Positions 8,983 through 18,062 of a DNA stretch of 64,000 bases are shown here, piece by piece. A program made the translations under genes and the position numbers. The DNA comes from Glaciecola sp048820975 (GTDB taxonomy: Bacteria; Pseudomonadota; Gammaproteobacteria; Enterobacterales; Alteromonadaceae). The notes under the pieces were generated by a model. It was not told where the DNA came from and did not search any database. It worked only from the letters and a program-made list of their open reading frames with translations. Position 1 is the stretch's first letter, and every line of letters begins with the position of its first letter. The DNA is taken from contig NZ_JBMEUF010000001.1 in assembly GCF_048820975.1 (NCBI RefSeq), positions 2,108,001-2,172,000 on the forward strand. Direction: 5' to 3'.

Positions 8983-9489
8983 TTCTTCTCCCATTTACTT
9001 ACTGTAGAAATTTGTGGCCAACACACCGTGTGTGCGAGCCTTTACAGCGAGTAAATAGCAACACCTATACCAAGTGTTAATTATTAAGCAAGGCCATTAG
9101 TAGTGGGCACTCGCAAAGGGATGAACTATTTAAGATAGATAAATAAATTATGTTGGTATGAAATTGTGAAACAAGGATGTAAAAATTACATCCTTGTTTC
9201 AGCCTAGCTGAGTAGGATATTACATCGTACTTAACCAATAGTTCATTGATAAAGCCTAGCCGTCATTTGAGTGCTTTAAAAATTATAACGGTTCTGTGGT
9301 GGTACTAATGTTTATTTGGGTCAATCACCTCATTACGTGTAAACAATTGCATACCTAAAGATAAATAAAAATAACCTTCAAATAAGAAAAAAACGCTATA
9401 GTTTTTAGTCATATGGAAGATACATAATTGAAAGGTTTTTTACACCGTCTCTATTAAGAGGCTATATAAACAAAGTAGGGCATTTAACT
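8983..9489. other. Intergenic region with a 14-bp perfect hairpin
   Basis: No gene is visible in this 0.5-kb gap between the PfpI-like gene (minus) and a prepilin gene (plus). It must hold both promoters. The outstanding feature is the hairpin at 9169-9199: AAACAAGGATGTAA pairs perfectly with its complement over a 3-nt loop. No gene ends here on the plus strand, so a plain terminator role is hard to justify; it may end a short untranslated RNA. Confidence 0.5.
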
Positions 9490-10029
9490 ATGAACAACAA
9501 TTCTGTAAGACAATCCGGTTTTACACTAATAGAACTTATTATCGTAATTGTAATATTGGGTATTCTTTCAGCCGTGGCATTGCCAAGATTCTTAAATGTA
9601 CAAGGTAGTGCTAATGCATCGATTGTAAAAAGTATGGCAAACCACTTACAAAAAGCCAGTGACATGGTCAATGGTAAGGTCACACTAGAGGGAAGAGCTG
9701 CCACGAATTCCACCACAATAACTGACGAACAAGGCAATTCGATATCAGTTGCTTATGGCTACCCACATCACGACTGGAACAGTGCGTTCGAATTTATGAT
9801 AAAAGCAAATGTAACCATGACTTCTGCCAGCGCGTCTTGCACAAATGATTTTTGTGTAGATGAGTCGCATGATATTTCAGGCACTATTACCGCTACAGGC
9901 GCTAACTTAGCTTTAGTTATGTATCCTAGAAGCACGACCGGAAACGATAGTTGTTATGCCTATTATATTTATGATCAAACTTCAGCAGGAAATGAGCCTC
10001 TGATTGGCGCAATTACAACAGGCTGTTAA
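9490..10029 (+). CDS. Type IV prepilin (MSHA pilin-like), orphan
   Basis: MshA-like type IV pilin subunit, 179 residues. A short leader ends in Gly (SVRQSGFTLIELIIV), with Glu5 after cleavage and the hydrophobic helix to about residue 35, then SAVALPRFLNVQGSA. Four Cys occur: two close together in the middle (CTNDFC) and two towards the end (DSCYAYYIY and a final TTGC), the layout of the D-region disulfide. Ala/Ser/Thr-rich globular domain. Single gene, no assembly proteins adjacent. Likely processed by a PilD-type peptidase encoded elsewhere. Function as major or minor pilin unknown. Confidence 0.9.
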   Translation: MNNNSVRQSGFTLIELIIVIVILGILSAVALPRFLNVQGSANASIVKSMANHLQKASDMVNGKVTLEGRAATNSTTITDEQGNSISVAYGYPHHDWNSAFEFMIKANVTMTSASASCTNDFCVDESHDISGTITATGANLALVMYPRSTTGNDSCYAYYIYDQTSAGNEPLIGAITTGC

Positions 10030-10190
10030 GAGCCAACGCTGTCGTTTATTTAACGCTCCCTATTGTTGTATCACAGCCCTTATATTGATAAGCAAGCCCA
10101 TAATAAACTTATATTTTTTTCTATTATCGTTTAAGCTACTCCAATGAAGGTAAACTCGTTTTCTACCAGGATGAAATTAGCGTAAACAGA

Positions 10191-10709
10191 ATGAAAAATT
10201 TAACTAAACAACAAGTAATTGAGCAACTTCAACTAAGCCATCATTTTGAAGGCGGCTACTTTCGCCAAAGCTTTAAAGCCGAGCACCGTGACATGGTAAA
10301 CACCGCCCGTGGTGAGCGCACCACCATGTCCGTTATTTATTACATGCTAAGTAATGACAACAGCATTGATCACTTCCATACGAAGCACTCTGATGGGATT
10401 GAGTTTTATCATTTGGGAGCGCCTATTACGTATCATATGATTTATCCTGATGGACGCTATGAAAAAGTAGTGGTAGGCCCAGATATAGCGAATGGGCAAC
10501 AGCTACAGTTAGCGGTTCCCGGAGGGACATATAAAGCCGCAGAGCTAACTGCTGGAGAATATGGTTTAGTGAGCGAAGCGGTAGCACCCGGCTGGGAGCC
10601 TGAAGATATGATTGAAATTTATCAGCATGAGCTCCTCGAGAAATTTCCGCAGCACGAAGTTATTATTAAGAAATTGGCAAATAGTGAGCAATTAGCAAAC
10701 ATTGAGTAG
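10191..10709 (+). CDS. Cupin family protein (DUF985)
   Basis: Small cytoplasmic cupin of the DUF985 family, 172 residues. The family N-terminus is visible (HHFEGGYFRQSF), then SVIYYMLS and the metal-binding cupin box IDHFHTKHSDGIEFYHLG with its histidines and Glu. The second part has VVPGG-like turns (LAVPGGTYKAAEL) and the family ending SEAVAPGWEPEDMI. Stand-alone gene convergent with the next. Members have a sugar-epimerase-like jelly roll, but the reaction is not established. Confidence 0.88.
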   Translation: MKNLTKQQVIEQLQLSHHFEGGYFRQSFKAEHRDMVNTARGERTTMSVIYYMLSNDNSIDHFHTKHSDGIEFYHLGAPITYHMIYPDGRYEKVVVGPDIANGQQLQLAVPGGTYKAAELTAGEYGLVSEAVAPGWEPEDMIEIYQHELLEKFPQHEVIIKKLANSEQLANIE

Positions 10710-10755
10710 CTTCATTCATACTTAAACACTCACCAAGATGAGTTTGCGAGGCTAG

Positions 10756-11307
10756 TTATACAAGCGTTTTTTTCCGAATACGAGATTTCAAGCGCTTTTT
10801 ACACTCAATGTGCACTACCTTCTCAATTTTTGCATACACTTTAAGGTTGGCATCTACCACGTCTATCTTACATACGTATAAGTATTGCCCCTCTTCTTCA
10901 AGTGTTTTGTTGATGAGGGCTTTCTCTTCATTTGATAATTCTAAAATGGCATACAAACGACGCTTCCCTGGCCTGATGTACTTTATAGTGCTCGATTTAT
11001 CTATAGGTAAGTAGCGCTTCCAATTAATATTTAAAAATACTAAGGCCATCCCCATAGGGTCGGTACCCGAGAACATGCTACCGCCAAAAAAATTACCGAA
11101 TGCATTTATTGTTCTATAACAATATGGCAGGGTGACTATGCCCTTAGTCATACATGGCGACAAATATATAACCCGGCCTCCTGAGAAAAAGTGATTAGGT
11201 ATAATATTAAACACACGTCTTATCCAGCGTGTTTTTAGACTTTCTTTTCCCTTTTGATGGCGCTTCACAAATCGATACGCTTCGGGAAGTGAGAACAAAC
11301 TGAACAT
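10756..11307 (-). CDS. DUF4442 hotdog-fold protein, putative thioesterase
   Basis: 183-residue protein resembling the DUF4442 family of hotdog-fold acyl-CoA/ACP thioesterase-like proteins. Visible family features are the N-terminal helix region, TINAFGNFFGGSMFSG around the hotdog helix, and the strand segment STIKYIRPGKRRL. A basic C-terminal tail (KKRLKSRIRKKTL) is present. It lies 67 nt downstream of a beta-ketoacyl synthase in the same orientation, so a role in acyl-chain metabolism with that enzyme is likely. The catalytic residue cannot be assigned from sequence alone. Confidence 0.75.
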   Translation of the reverse strand: MFSLFSLPEAYRFVKRHQKGKESLKTRWIRRVFNIIPNHFFSGGRVIYLSPCMTKGIVTLPYCYRTINAFGNFFGGSMFSGTDPMGMALVFLNINWKRYLPIDKSSTIKYIRPGKRRLYAILELSNEEKALINKTLEEEGQYLYVCKIDVVDANLKVYAKIEKVVHIECKKRLKSRIRKKTLV

Positions 11308-11374
11308 TGATTATTTTCCGTATAGTGAAACAAACATGGCAGGAGCCTTAACTACTGCCTTGCTTGTTTTTCTT

Positions 11375-12736
11375 TTAGTTTTCGTTATTGATGCGTTTAA
11401 GTATTAACGCAATATTATGGCCACCAAAAGCAAAAGATTGGCTTAAGCCATATTCAGCCTCTACAGGCTGTGATTCCACTGCAAAATTTAAGTCATTGAT
11501 AGGCTCTTCCAAATTCGGCATGCCATGAGCCTGTTGATGCATTAGCGTTTTAGCCGTAATAATAGCCTCTAAAGCCCCCGCGGCACCAATAGAATGCCCA
11601 GTTAATGCTTTTGTTGACGCCACTAGCGGCCTGCTGCCAAATAACCTTTTTATGAGTGCTGATTCAGATTCATCACCGCTAATGGTACCGGTGCCGTGAG
11701 TGTTAATATAATTGATATCTTGCTGGCTGATGTTTGCAGTTGATATCGCCTGCTCTATGGCAATTTGTGCTTGTTTGGCGCATGGGTCAGGTTGCATCAT
11801 GCTAAATGCATCAAAGGTGTTACCACCCCCCACTATTTCGCACAAAATATTTGCACCGCGTTTGGTCGCATGCTCATACGATTCTAACACCAATGCACCA
11901 GAGCCTCCCTCGGCTAATAAAAACCCGGCTCTTTGTTTATCAAATGGGCGATTGGCTAAGGTTATATCCCCTTTGTTTTGGGTCAAGGTTCCTGATACAT
12001 CAAAGCCTCTAAACGAAGCACCATAATCATCATTTAAATATTCTGAGCCGCCGGTTAGCGCAATATCAAGAAGCCCATTTTTAATGGCATTAAAACTTGT
12101 TAAGATTGCACTTGAACCTGCTGCGCAAGCTAAATCAATGGTTTGATTCGGCCCATTTATGGAAAATTGTATTCCCAAAAATGCCGATACCGCGTTTGAC
12201 ATCAGCATAGGAATGGCAAATGGGTTCAACTTTCTAGGTGCAAGCCAATCTTGAAAGTGCAAGCTTTGCTTTTGCTCATCGCTAAGCATCCCCTCAAGCG
12301 CTTTCTTGTTTTTACCTAGCACTAATAAAGAATGATTGTTAAACGCAGTTGTGATGCCACCCACAGCCGTACCCGTAATAACGCCCATTCGCTGTGTATT
12401 ATCAAGCTCATTAATTTTTAAGGTGCGCTTTGTGTCACCCTCTGAAAAAGTAAACCCAGCCTGCTTAAGCGCCTCAGTCGCTGTAATATATTGATGCACA
12501 GTAACAAGATCTGTTTTAAGTAGCTGCGCTTTAGTTACGCCTCTTGCAGCGTAATCTAAAGGTGGCAACGGTGCCCACACTTCACATTTAAAGTCGTTAA
12601 AGAGCTGCCACTGCTTTGGAATGTTACTTACCTGTGATTGCCGCTTGAGTGCACTTGCCCACATTTCATCAACGGTGGTGCCAATATTACACAAGGCACC
12701 CATGCCGGTGATCACTACACGACGGCTAGACTTCAT
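11375..12736 (-). CDS. Beta-ketoacyl-ACP synthase (FabF/KAS II-like)
   Basis: Condensing enzyme of the KAS family, 453 residues, extending acyl chains from malonyl-ACP. The Cys-His-His triad is intact: DLACAAGSSAI for the nucleophile, NTHGTGTISGD for the first His and LTGHSIGAAGALEA for the second. The C-terminal FAFGGHNIALIL motif is typical. It is longer than housekeeping FabF (about 413) because of insertions in the first 150 residues. It shares an upstream region with a divergent fatty-acid desaturase and is followed by a putative thioesterase, suggesting a specialised lipid modification rather than bulk synthesis. Confidence 0.92.
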   Translation of the reverse strand: MKSSRRVVITGMGALCNIGTTVDEMWASALKRQSQVSNIPKQWQLFNDFKCEVWAPLPPLDYAARGVTKAQLLKTDLVTVHQYITATEALKQAGFTFSEGDTKRTLKINELDNTQRMGVITGTAVGGITTAFNNHSLLVLGKNKKALEGMLSDEQKQSLHFQDWLAPRKLNPFAIPMLMSNAVSAFLGIQFSINGPNQTIDLACAAGSSAILTSFNAIKNGLLDIALTGGSEYLNDDYGASFRGFDVSGTLTQNKGDITLANRPFDKQRAGFLLAEGGSGALVLESYEHATKRGANILCEIVGGGNTFDAFSMMQPDPCAKQAQIAIEQAISTANISQQDINYINTHGTGTISGDESESALIKRLFGSRPLVASTKALTGHSIGAAGALEAIITAKTLMHQQAHGMPNLEEPINDLNFAVESQPVEAEYGLSQSFAFGGHNIALILKRINNEN

Positions 12737-12873
12737 TTACCCAAGACTCCTTCTATTGTTGTGGCTAATGTTTAATGCCAATGCTTAAAATATTCGAACA
12801 AATACTATATTGATAAATAGTTTTGTTACAGCGTTTATTCACATTCGCCGAAAATGTGGCGCTGCATCAATGT

Positions 12874-12889
12874 ATCGTTTTAAAACGAT
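12874..12889. promoter_or_regulatory. 16-bp perfect palindrome in the divergent synthase/desaturase promoter region
   Basis: ATCGTTTTAAAACGAT is a perfect palindrome between the ketoacyl synthase (start 12736, minus) and the desaturase (start 12947, plus). A TATAAT -10-like hexamer for the desaturase lies at 12909-12914, which places the palindrome over or next to its -35 region. It is a plausible operator for a fatty-acid-responsive repressor encoded elsewhere. Confidence 0.5.
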
Positions 12890-12946
12890 GTGGTACCATC
12901 AATTCGTTTATAATCTTACCTAGCGCGTAACAAGGCACATCTTTAA

Positions 12947-13927
12947 ATGAAATCACTCAGTTCTGAACAAAAGCTATTGATTCGCAAGGTAAATCAATAT
13001 ACGAAAGAAGATATTAGTAAAAGCACATGGGCAGTTTTGAGTACTTCAGGGCTATTTGCTGTAACAGCAATAGCGGCCGCTGCAGCGCCTTTTATTGTTT
13101 TGAATATAGCATTGGCCGTTTTAGCTGGCCTGTTATTGCTTCGATTATTCGTGCTTTACCATGACTACATGCACGGCGCTATTTTACATAAACAGAAATG
13201 GGCGAAGCCGTTCTTCTCGGTGGTAAGTGTATTTATATTAACGCCCAAAAATGTATGGCGGGAAACACACAACTATCATCATGCGCACAACGCGAAAATT
13301 ACCTCATCACATATTGGCTCATATCGCGTGGTTACCAAAAAGCAATGGCAAAAAATGAGTAAGGCAGAACAAAGCTTTTACTTATTTTTACGGCACCCAC
13401 TCAATATGTTGATTGGCGTGTTCACCGTGTTTATATTGGGCATGATTGTGTCGTCAGTTGCAAGAAACATCAAAAAAAATTATGACGGCATAATATTGCT
13501 GGTAGCGTATATTGCCATTAGCAGTGTTGTAGTTTATTACTTCGGTTTTTTAACTTACGTATATGCCTTACTTATACCTCAAGCAATAGGCGGCTGCTTA
13601 GGCGCTTACCTATTCTATGCGCAACATAATTTCCCTGGCGTTGAGTTAAAATCAAATGCTGAATGGACGCCAGTTCATGCCGCCCTGCACTGCTCTAGTT
13701 ATATGGAAATGTCACCCATTATGCATTGGTTTTCAGCGAATATTGGATACCACCATATACACCATCTTAACCATCGTATACCGTTTTATCGCCTGCCAGA
13801 GGTGATGCGCGAAATACCCGAACTGGCACCTGCTCATGTTACATCGTGGTCATTTAAAGATATAAAAGCGTGCTTCGCGTTGAAGGTATGGGACGAAGAA
13901 AAAGGGCTTATGGTGGGGAGCGCTTAA
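12947..13927 (+). CDS. Membrane fatty-acid desaturase
   Basis: Integral-membrane di-iron acyl desaturase, 326 residues. The three histidine boxes are present: HDYMHGAIL (about residue 69), HNYHHAHN (about 108) and YHHIHHLNH (about 269). Hydrophobic segments flank them at about residues 30-65, 150-170 and 180-220. The enzyme introduces a double bond into membrane lipid acyl chains using oxygen and electrons from a ferredoxin-like donor. Divergent from the ketoacyl synthase. The regiospecificity cannot be told from the sequence. Confidence 0.93.
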   Translation: MKSLSSEQKLLIRKVNQYTKEDISKSTWAVLSTSGLFAVTAIAAAAAPFIVLNIALAVLAGLLLLRLFVLYHDYMHGAILHKQKWAKPFFSVVSVFILTPKNVWRETHNYHHAHNAKITSSHIGSYRVVTKKQWQKMSKAEQSFYLFLRHPLNMLIGVFTVFILGMIVSSVARNIKKNYDGIILLVAYIAISSVVVYYFGFLTYVYALLIPQAIGGCLGAYLFYAQHNFPGVELKSNAEWTPVHAALHCSSYMEMSPIMHWFSANIGYHHIHHLNHRIPFYRLPEVMREIPELAPAHVTSWSFKDIKACFALKVWDEEKGLMVGSA

Positions 13928-14057
13928 ACGGCCATTTTAATACAAATATTAACGTTACATACGACTTACCAGCAGTATAAATATTAGCCTACATTGTCAA
14001 TGATTTGGCAAATTCATGTGCTATAGTAAAATTTCATTACTACTTAGGGAAAGTCAA

Positions 14058-15941
14058 ATGAAACGTTCTCGTATTTTTTTACTTTGGACAATATCAGTAT
14101 TCTTCGCATCTTTTGCACACGCCACCGATTATTCAAACTACAGCGAAGCCGCTCTAAAAAAGTTACTCAATGAAATTGCTGTGGTTGAAACCAAAATTCT
14201 TATGCCTATGCGTGATGGTGTTGGACTTTCAACTGACATTTACCGTCCAAAGAATGCGAAAGGCCCAGTGCCCGCGATTTTTGTTAAAACGCCATATAAT
14301 ATGAATAGCTTAAATGCGCGTAGCTTGCGAAGTGCTGTAGAAGCGGTAAGCCGGGGCTATGCTTATGTTATGCAAAATGAGCGAGGACGTTACTTTTCTG
14401 AGGGAAAATTTGAAATACTTGGATACCCCCGAACAGACGGCGTTGATGCAATTGACTGGTTAGCCAATCAAGAATGGTCAAACGAAAAAATAGGTACCAT
14501 TGGTTGCTCATCAAGCGCCGAGTGGCAACACGGGCTAGCGGCCATGGATCATCCAGCGCACGTAGCCATGATCCCCCAAGCTTCAGGTGCCGGCATTGGC
14601 CGTGTGGGTGATTTTCATGAACAGGGTAATTGGTATACCGGTGGTGTACAGCGCATGCTGTTCTTCATATGGTTGTACGGTGTAGATAATCCATTACGCG
14701 CCCAAATTCCTGAAGGTTTGTCACCAGAAATTAGAACGCATATTGCACAATACAATGATTTAAAAACGAATAAACCTTCTGTGGATTGGACGAAACAAAT
14801 TCAACATTTGCCCATACAAGAACTATTGAGTAGTTTGGGCGAACCCAAAGGTACATTCGAAGAATTAGTTAAACGCACACCGGCTTCAAAAGCTTGGTTT
14901 GAGGGCGGCTTGTATCATGATAACGAACCTTGGGGCGTGCCAAGCTTATGGTTTAATTCATGGTATGACGTGTCTATTGGACCCAATATGGCATTATTTA
15001 ATCATGCCACTAAGAACGGCAATACAGCGCAAGTACGAGAAAATCAATATGTGGTTGTTGCCCCCAATAACCATTGCCGCTTTGCTGGATTGGGGCCTGA
15101 TTTTGTAAGTGGCGACCGTAACTTAGGCGATACTTCGTTTGACGATACCGCTCTTATTTGGTCATGGTGGGACAAATGGCTAATGGGTAATAGCAAAGCA
15201 TTTGATGAAAACACGCCTAAAGTGCAGTATTACACAATGGGCGCAAACAAATGGCAGGCTGATACTCAATGGCCACCAAAAGCGGCTAAAGACGTCAAAA
15301 TATACTTAAACTCTGGTGGTCAGGCTAATAGCCTATACGGCGATGGCAAACTCAGCTTTGATAAGCCAAATAGTGGCTCAGATACCTTTTATTACGATCC
15401 CATGAATCCGGTACCTACTATTGGTGGCGGTGATTGCTGCAATGGCGGCTTAGTTGAAGCAGGCGCCTTTGACCAACGCAGCATTGCAGTAAGAAACGAT
15501 GTATTAGTATTTACCAGCGAACCGCTGAATGAAGCACTAGAGGTTACCGGCTTCGTTGATGCGGTGTTGCATGTATCATCAAGCGCAAAAGATACCGACT
15601 TCGCGGTTAAATTGGTAGATGTGGCTCCTGACGGCACCGCTTATATTATTGATGACACAATTATGCGTGCACGTTATCGAGAGGGTTATAACACACAGGT
15701 GATGATGACCCCCGGCGAAGTGTACAAACTCGACATGACACCAATGACCACCAGTATTGAATTTCAAAAGGGGCATCGCATTCGTGTTGAAGTTACCTCG
15801 TCGAACTTTCCAAAATTTGCTCGTAATTTGAATACAGGCGGCAATAATTATGATGAAAGTGAAGGCGTAGTGGCAACAAATAGTGTTCACCACTCAAGTG
15901 AATACCCATCTTACTTAGTTCTGCCTGTAGTAAACAACTAA
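14058..15941 (+). CDS. CocE/NonD family hydrolase (X-Pro dipeptidyl-peptidase-like), exported
   Basis: Secreted serine hydrolase of the CocE/X-prolyl dipeptidyl-peptidase S15 superfamily, about 627 residues. The start at 14058 follows GGGAAAG and begins a clear signal peptide (MKRSRIFLLWTIS to AHA); an earlier in-frame ATG at 14016 would bury it. The N-terminal hydrolase domain shows MRDGVGLSTDIYRP and GTIGCSSSAEWQHGLA, where the nucleophile Ser sits in GCSSSA instead of the more usual GxSYxG. NNHCRF supplies the His. The C-terminal jelly-roll domain (from about residue 400) has SSAKDTDFAVKLVDV and SSNFPKFARNLN, typical of the family. Substrates are esters, amides or peptides. Confidence 0.88.
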   Translation: MKRSRIFLLWTISVFFASFAHATDYSNYSEAALKKLLNEIAVVETKILMPMRDGVGLSTDIYRPKNAKGPVPAIFVKTPYNMNSLNARSLRSAVEAVSRGYAYVMQNERGRYFSEGKFEILGYPRTDGVDAIDWLANQEWSNEKIGTIGCSSSAEWQHGLAAMDHPAHVAMIPQASGAGIGRVGDFHEQGNWYTGGVQRMLFFIWLYGVDNPLRAQIPEGLSPEIRTHIAQYNDLKTNKPSVDWTKQIQHLPIQELLSSLGEPKGTFEELVKRTPASKAWFEGGLYHDNEPWGVPSLWFNSWYDVSIGPNMALFNHATKNGNTAQVRENQYVVVAPNNHCRFAGLGPDFVSGDRNLGDTSFDDTALIWSWWDKWLMGNSKAFDENTPKVQYYTMGANKWQADTQWPPKAAKDVKIYLNSGGQANSLYGDGKLSFDKPNSGSDTFYYDPMNPVPTIGGGDCCNGGLVEAGAFDQRSIAVRNDVLVFTSEPLNEALEVTGFVDAVLHVSSSAKDTDFAVKLVDVAPDGTAYIIDDTIMRARYREGYNTQVMMTPGEVYKLDMTPMTTSIEFQKGHRIRVEVTSSNFPKFARNLNTGGNNYDESEGVVATNSVHHSSEYPSYLVLPVVNN

Positions 15942-16005
15942 GCACTAAGGGCAGGCGTTCAATCGCTAGCTGTAAATTTACTCACCTTTGAGTTCAACAA
16001 AGCAC

Positions 16006-16032
16006 CCACGCTATTGCAGCGTGGATGTTTTG
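16006..16032 (+). terminator. Terminator-like hairpin after the CocE-like gene
   Basis: CCACGCT (16006-16012) pairs with AGCGTGG (16018-16024) over a 5-nt loop and is followed by ATGTTTTG. It is 65 nt past the stop codon. The T tract is short. The remainder of 15942-16206 shows no gene. Confidence 0.6.
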
Positions 16033-16206
16033 TATTACGTTTTGCAAAATAAATAAAACTAAGCAGGATTGAAGCTCACATCTCAATTAGCGTAAATATT
16101 ATGCAATATGCAATTTTTAACTAAATAGATCCCTCTATAATTAGACATTGCTTCTTAAGATATATATCCTCTCGCAACTGTCATTTTAGTGTAATTATTC
16201 TGTGTT

Positions 16207-16896
16207 ATGAAATCTGTTTTGCCTTTAAGCTCTGAGTTGAAATTAAGTCGTTTATACGGCTTTTCTGTTGTCGCTCTTGTTCTTTTGACCTGTTTTTTAT
16301 TTGGCCTGTCTTTTTATCTTGAGCCACAAACACGCGCATTACTAATGAAAGAGAATGGCGTGATTGAAAATTTAACAGTAGTGGGCTACTTACTTTGTGT
16401 ATTTACTATGTTACTCAAAGGTGGAGCCGCTTACCTAAAAAAATACTGGTACTTTGCAACAGTACTACTGGCCTTTGCCGCAAGGGAGCTTGATTTTGAC
16501 AAACGCTTCACAAATTTTGGCGTGTTGAAAAGTAAATTCCTTGTACACCCTGACGTAAGTTGGTGGGGAAAAGTGATTGCCATGGCTATTGTACTTTTTA
16601 TTTTACTCGCCTTAATAACGATAGTTCGCCGTCATGGGCGAACGTTTCTCGCGGAAGTTTTTGCTTTTGACTGGTCAGTTAAAACCTGGAGTATTGGATT
16701 TGCTGGCGGCTTTTTAGTCTTGTCAAAATCAATTGATGGATTAGGCCGAAAATTGTCAGATTGGGGAATAAGCCAAATTAGTGACCAAGCTGATTTAATC
16801 GCTTCCATGGCGGAAGAATCTATGGAGTTTACTGTTCCGTTTTTCTTTTTATTAACAATTCTATATTATTTCAACTGTCAAAAAGGCTCGCGTTAA
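16207..16896 (+). CDS. Multi-pass membrane protein of unknown function
   Basis: 229-residue hydrophobic protein I do not recognise. Predicted membrane segments lie at about residues 15-37, 52-70, 77-92, 118-138, 157-175 and 206-224. A charged conserved-looking stretch (FAARELDFDKRF, residues about 93-105) follows the third segment, and the final loop is acidic (MAEESMEF). No signal peptide or enzymatic motif stands out. It is followed 78 nt later by the TauE/SafE permease gene on the same strand, so the two may be co-transcribed. Confidence 0.75.
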   Translation: MKSVLPLSSELKLSRLYGFSVVALVLLTCFLFGLSFYLEPQTRALLMKENGVIENLTVVGYLLCVFTMLLKGGAAYLKKYWYFATVLLAFAARELDFDKRFTNFGVLKSKFLVHPDVSWWGKVIAMAIVLFILLALITIVRRHGRTFLAEVFAFDWSVKTWSIGFAGGFLVLSKSIDGLGRKLSDWGISQISDQADLIASMAEESMEFTVPFFFLLTILYYFNCQKGSR

Positions 16897-16974
16897 CTTA
16901 TAAACCTATTATCAAGCCGTAATATAATCGTTTTATAAGTTAAATTTATTACTTACGTTTATGGCAGATTTTTA

Positions 16975-17874
16975 TTGTTAGCCGAAATAAAAACAACAAT
17001 TAAAGCATACCCTATAAAAACTGCGCTTTTAGTAACGTGGTTAAGCTTACTCATTTTCAGTGGCAGTTTTACGCTGTTGCTCGAATATGGCGGCTTTACA
17101 TTCCTAGGCCTTATTGGGGCAATCTTTGCTAATGCTACTGGTGCAGGCGGTGGTGTGGTATTTGTACCATTTTTTAATCAGCTTGCGTTATCAAGCCAAA
17201 CTATTGTTGCTACAAGCTTTGCCATTCAATGTTGCGGTATGACCGCAGGTGCTATTACTTGGTATAGGCACTATCAATCTATTAAAGAAAGCCATAACGA
17301 TACCCAGTGGAAGGGATTAAATAAAGGGCTGCAATATACCGTTGTGCCTGCAGCAATGGGAATACTAAGCGCTCAATTTCTATTGGGTGAATATACAGAT
17401 ACAGTGCAAACACGTTTGCACTTCTATTTTGGCTTATTCTCAGTTTTTTTAGCCCTTGCAATTTATGGTTCTATTCCTCTTCTTAAGCGCCAAGCTCAAA
17501 AATTTGAATTTGCTTTAGTAGATGCACTTGCACTCTGTTTTATTGCTTATTTAGGGGGAATAATTACCGCGTGGTTGTCAGTGGGTGTAGGAGAAATTAT
17601 TGCTGTGTATCTTATTTTGCGCGGTTTTAGTATTAATTTTGCCATCGCCCTAGCGGTAATATTGTCAGCCTTCAGTGTTTGGACCGCTATGTATTACCAC
17701 ATAACCGTTTCTGAAGCGGTGTATTGGCAAATAGTTATATTTGCAGGTGGTGGCGCTATTGCCGGAGGCATAATAGCCAAGCATGTGGTTTTGTTTTTCT
17801 CGCCCATAAGGCTGAAAATATTCTTTGCCACTTGGATACTAATAATGGGCCTTGCAGCTTTACTTTTTCCTTGA
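16975..17874 (+). CDS. TauE/SafE family sulfite/anion exporter permease
   Basis: Inner-membrane permease of the TauE/SafE (DUF81) family, about 299 residues with eight or so hydrophobic segments. The family repeat GAIFANATGAGGGVVFVP appears near residue 45 and its second copy AYLGGIITAWLSVGVGEII near residue 195. No ATG or GTG lies in frame upstream of the conserved part before a stop at 16936, so the likely start is TTG at 16975, without a good ribosome site. The first 25 residues are an extension compared with typical members. Substrate may be sulfite, sulfoacetate or another organic anion. Confidence 0.83.
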   Translation: MLAEIKTTIKAYPIKTALLVTWLSLLIFSGSFTLLLEYGGFTFLGLIGAIFANATGAGGGVVFVPFFNQLALSSQTIVATSFAIQCCGMTAGAITWYRHYQSIKESHNDTQWKGLNKGLQYTVVPAAMGILSAQFLLGEYTDTVQTRLHFYFGLFSVFLALAIYGSIPLLKRQAQKFEFALVDALALCFIAYLGGIITAWLSVGVGEIIAVYLILRGFSINFAIALAVILSAFSVWTAMYYHITVSEAVYWQIVIFAGGGAIAGGIIAKHVVLFFSPIRLKIFFATWILIMGLAALLFP

Positions 17875-18062
17875 GTTTTTAAACAATGAATCCTCGAAGT
17901 GCTAGAAAAAATTAAGAGATATCACTTTAGAGTAGGCGCATCAGTAATTGATGCACCCATGCGTTCTTTTAAGTAAAGATTCAGAAAGTTCGTTTAAGCA
18001 CTACCGCACATTGAATAGCTTGTTATTACTATGAAATTCTAAACATCATTGAGGGCACTTTT

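Noticed and set aside
15392..15893. Long minus-strand frames inside the CocE-like gene
   Set aside because: They are shadows of a well-supported gene with signal peptide, active-site and C-terminal domain motifs on the plus strand.
17938..17954. Hairpin GCATCA-GTAAT-TGATGC as terminator of the TauE/SafE gene
   Set aside because: Only a 6-bp stem and no T tract follows.
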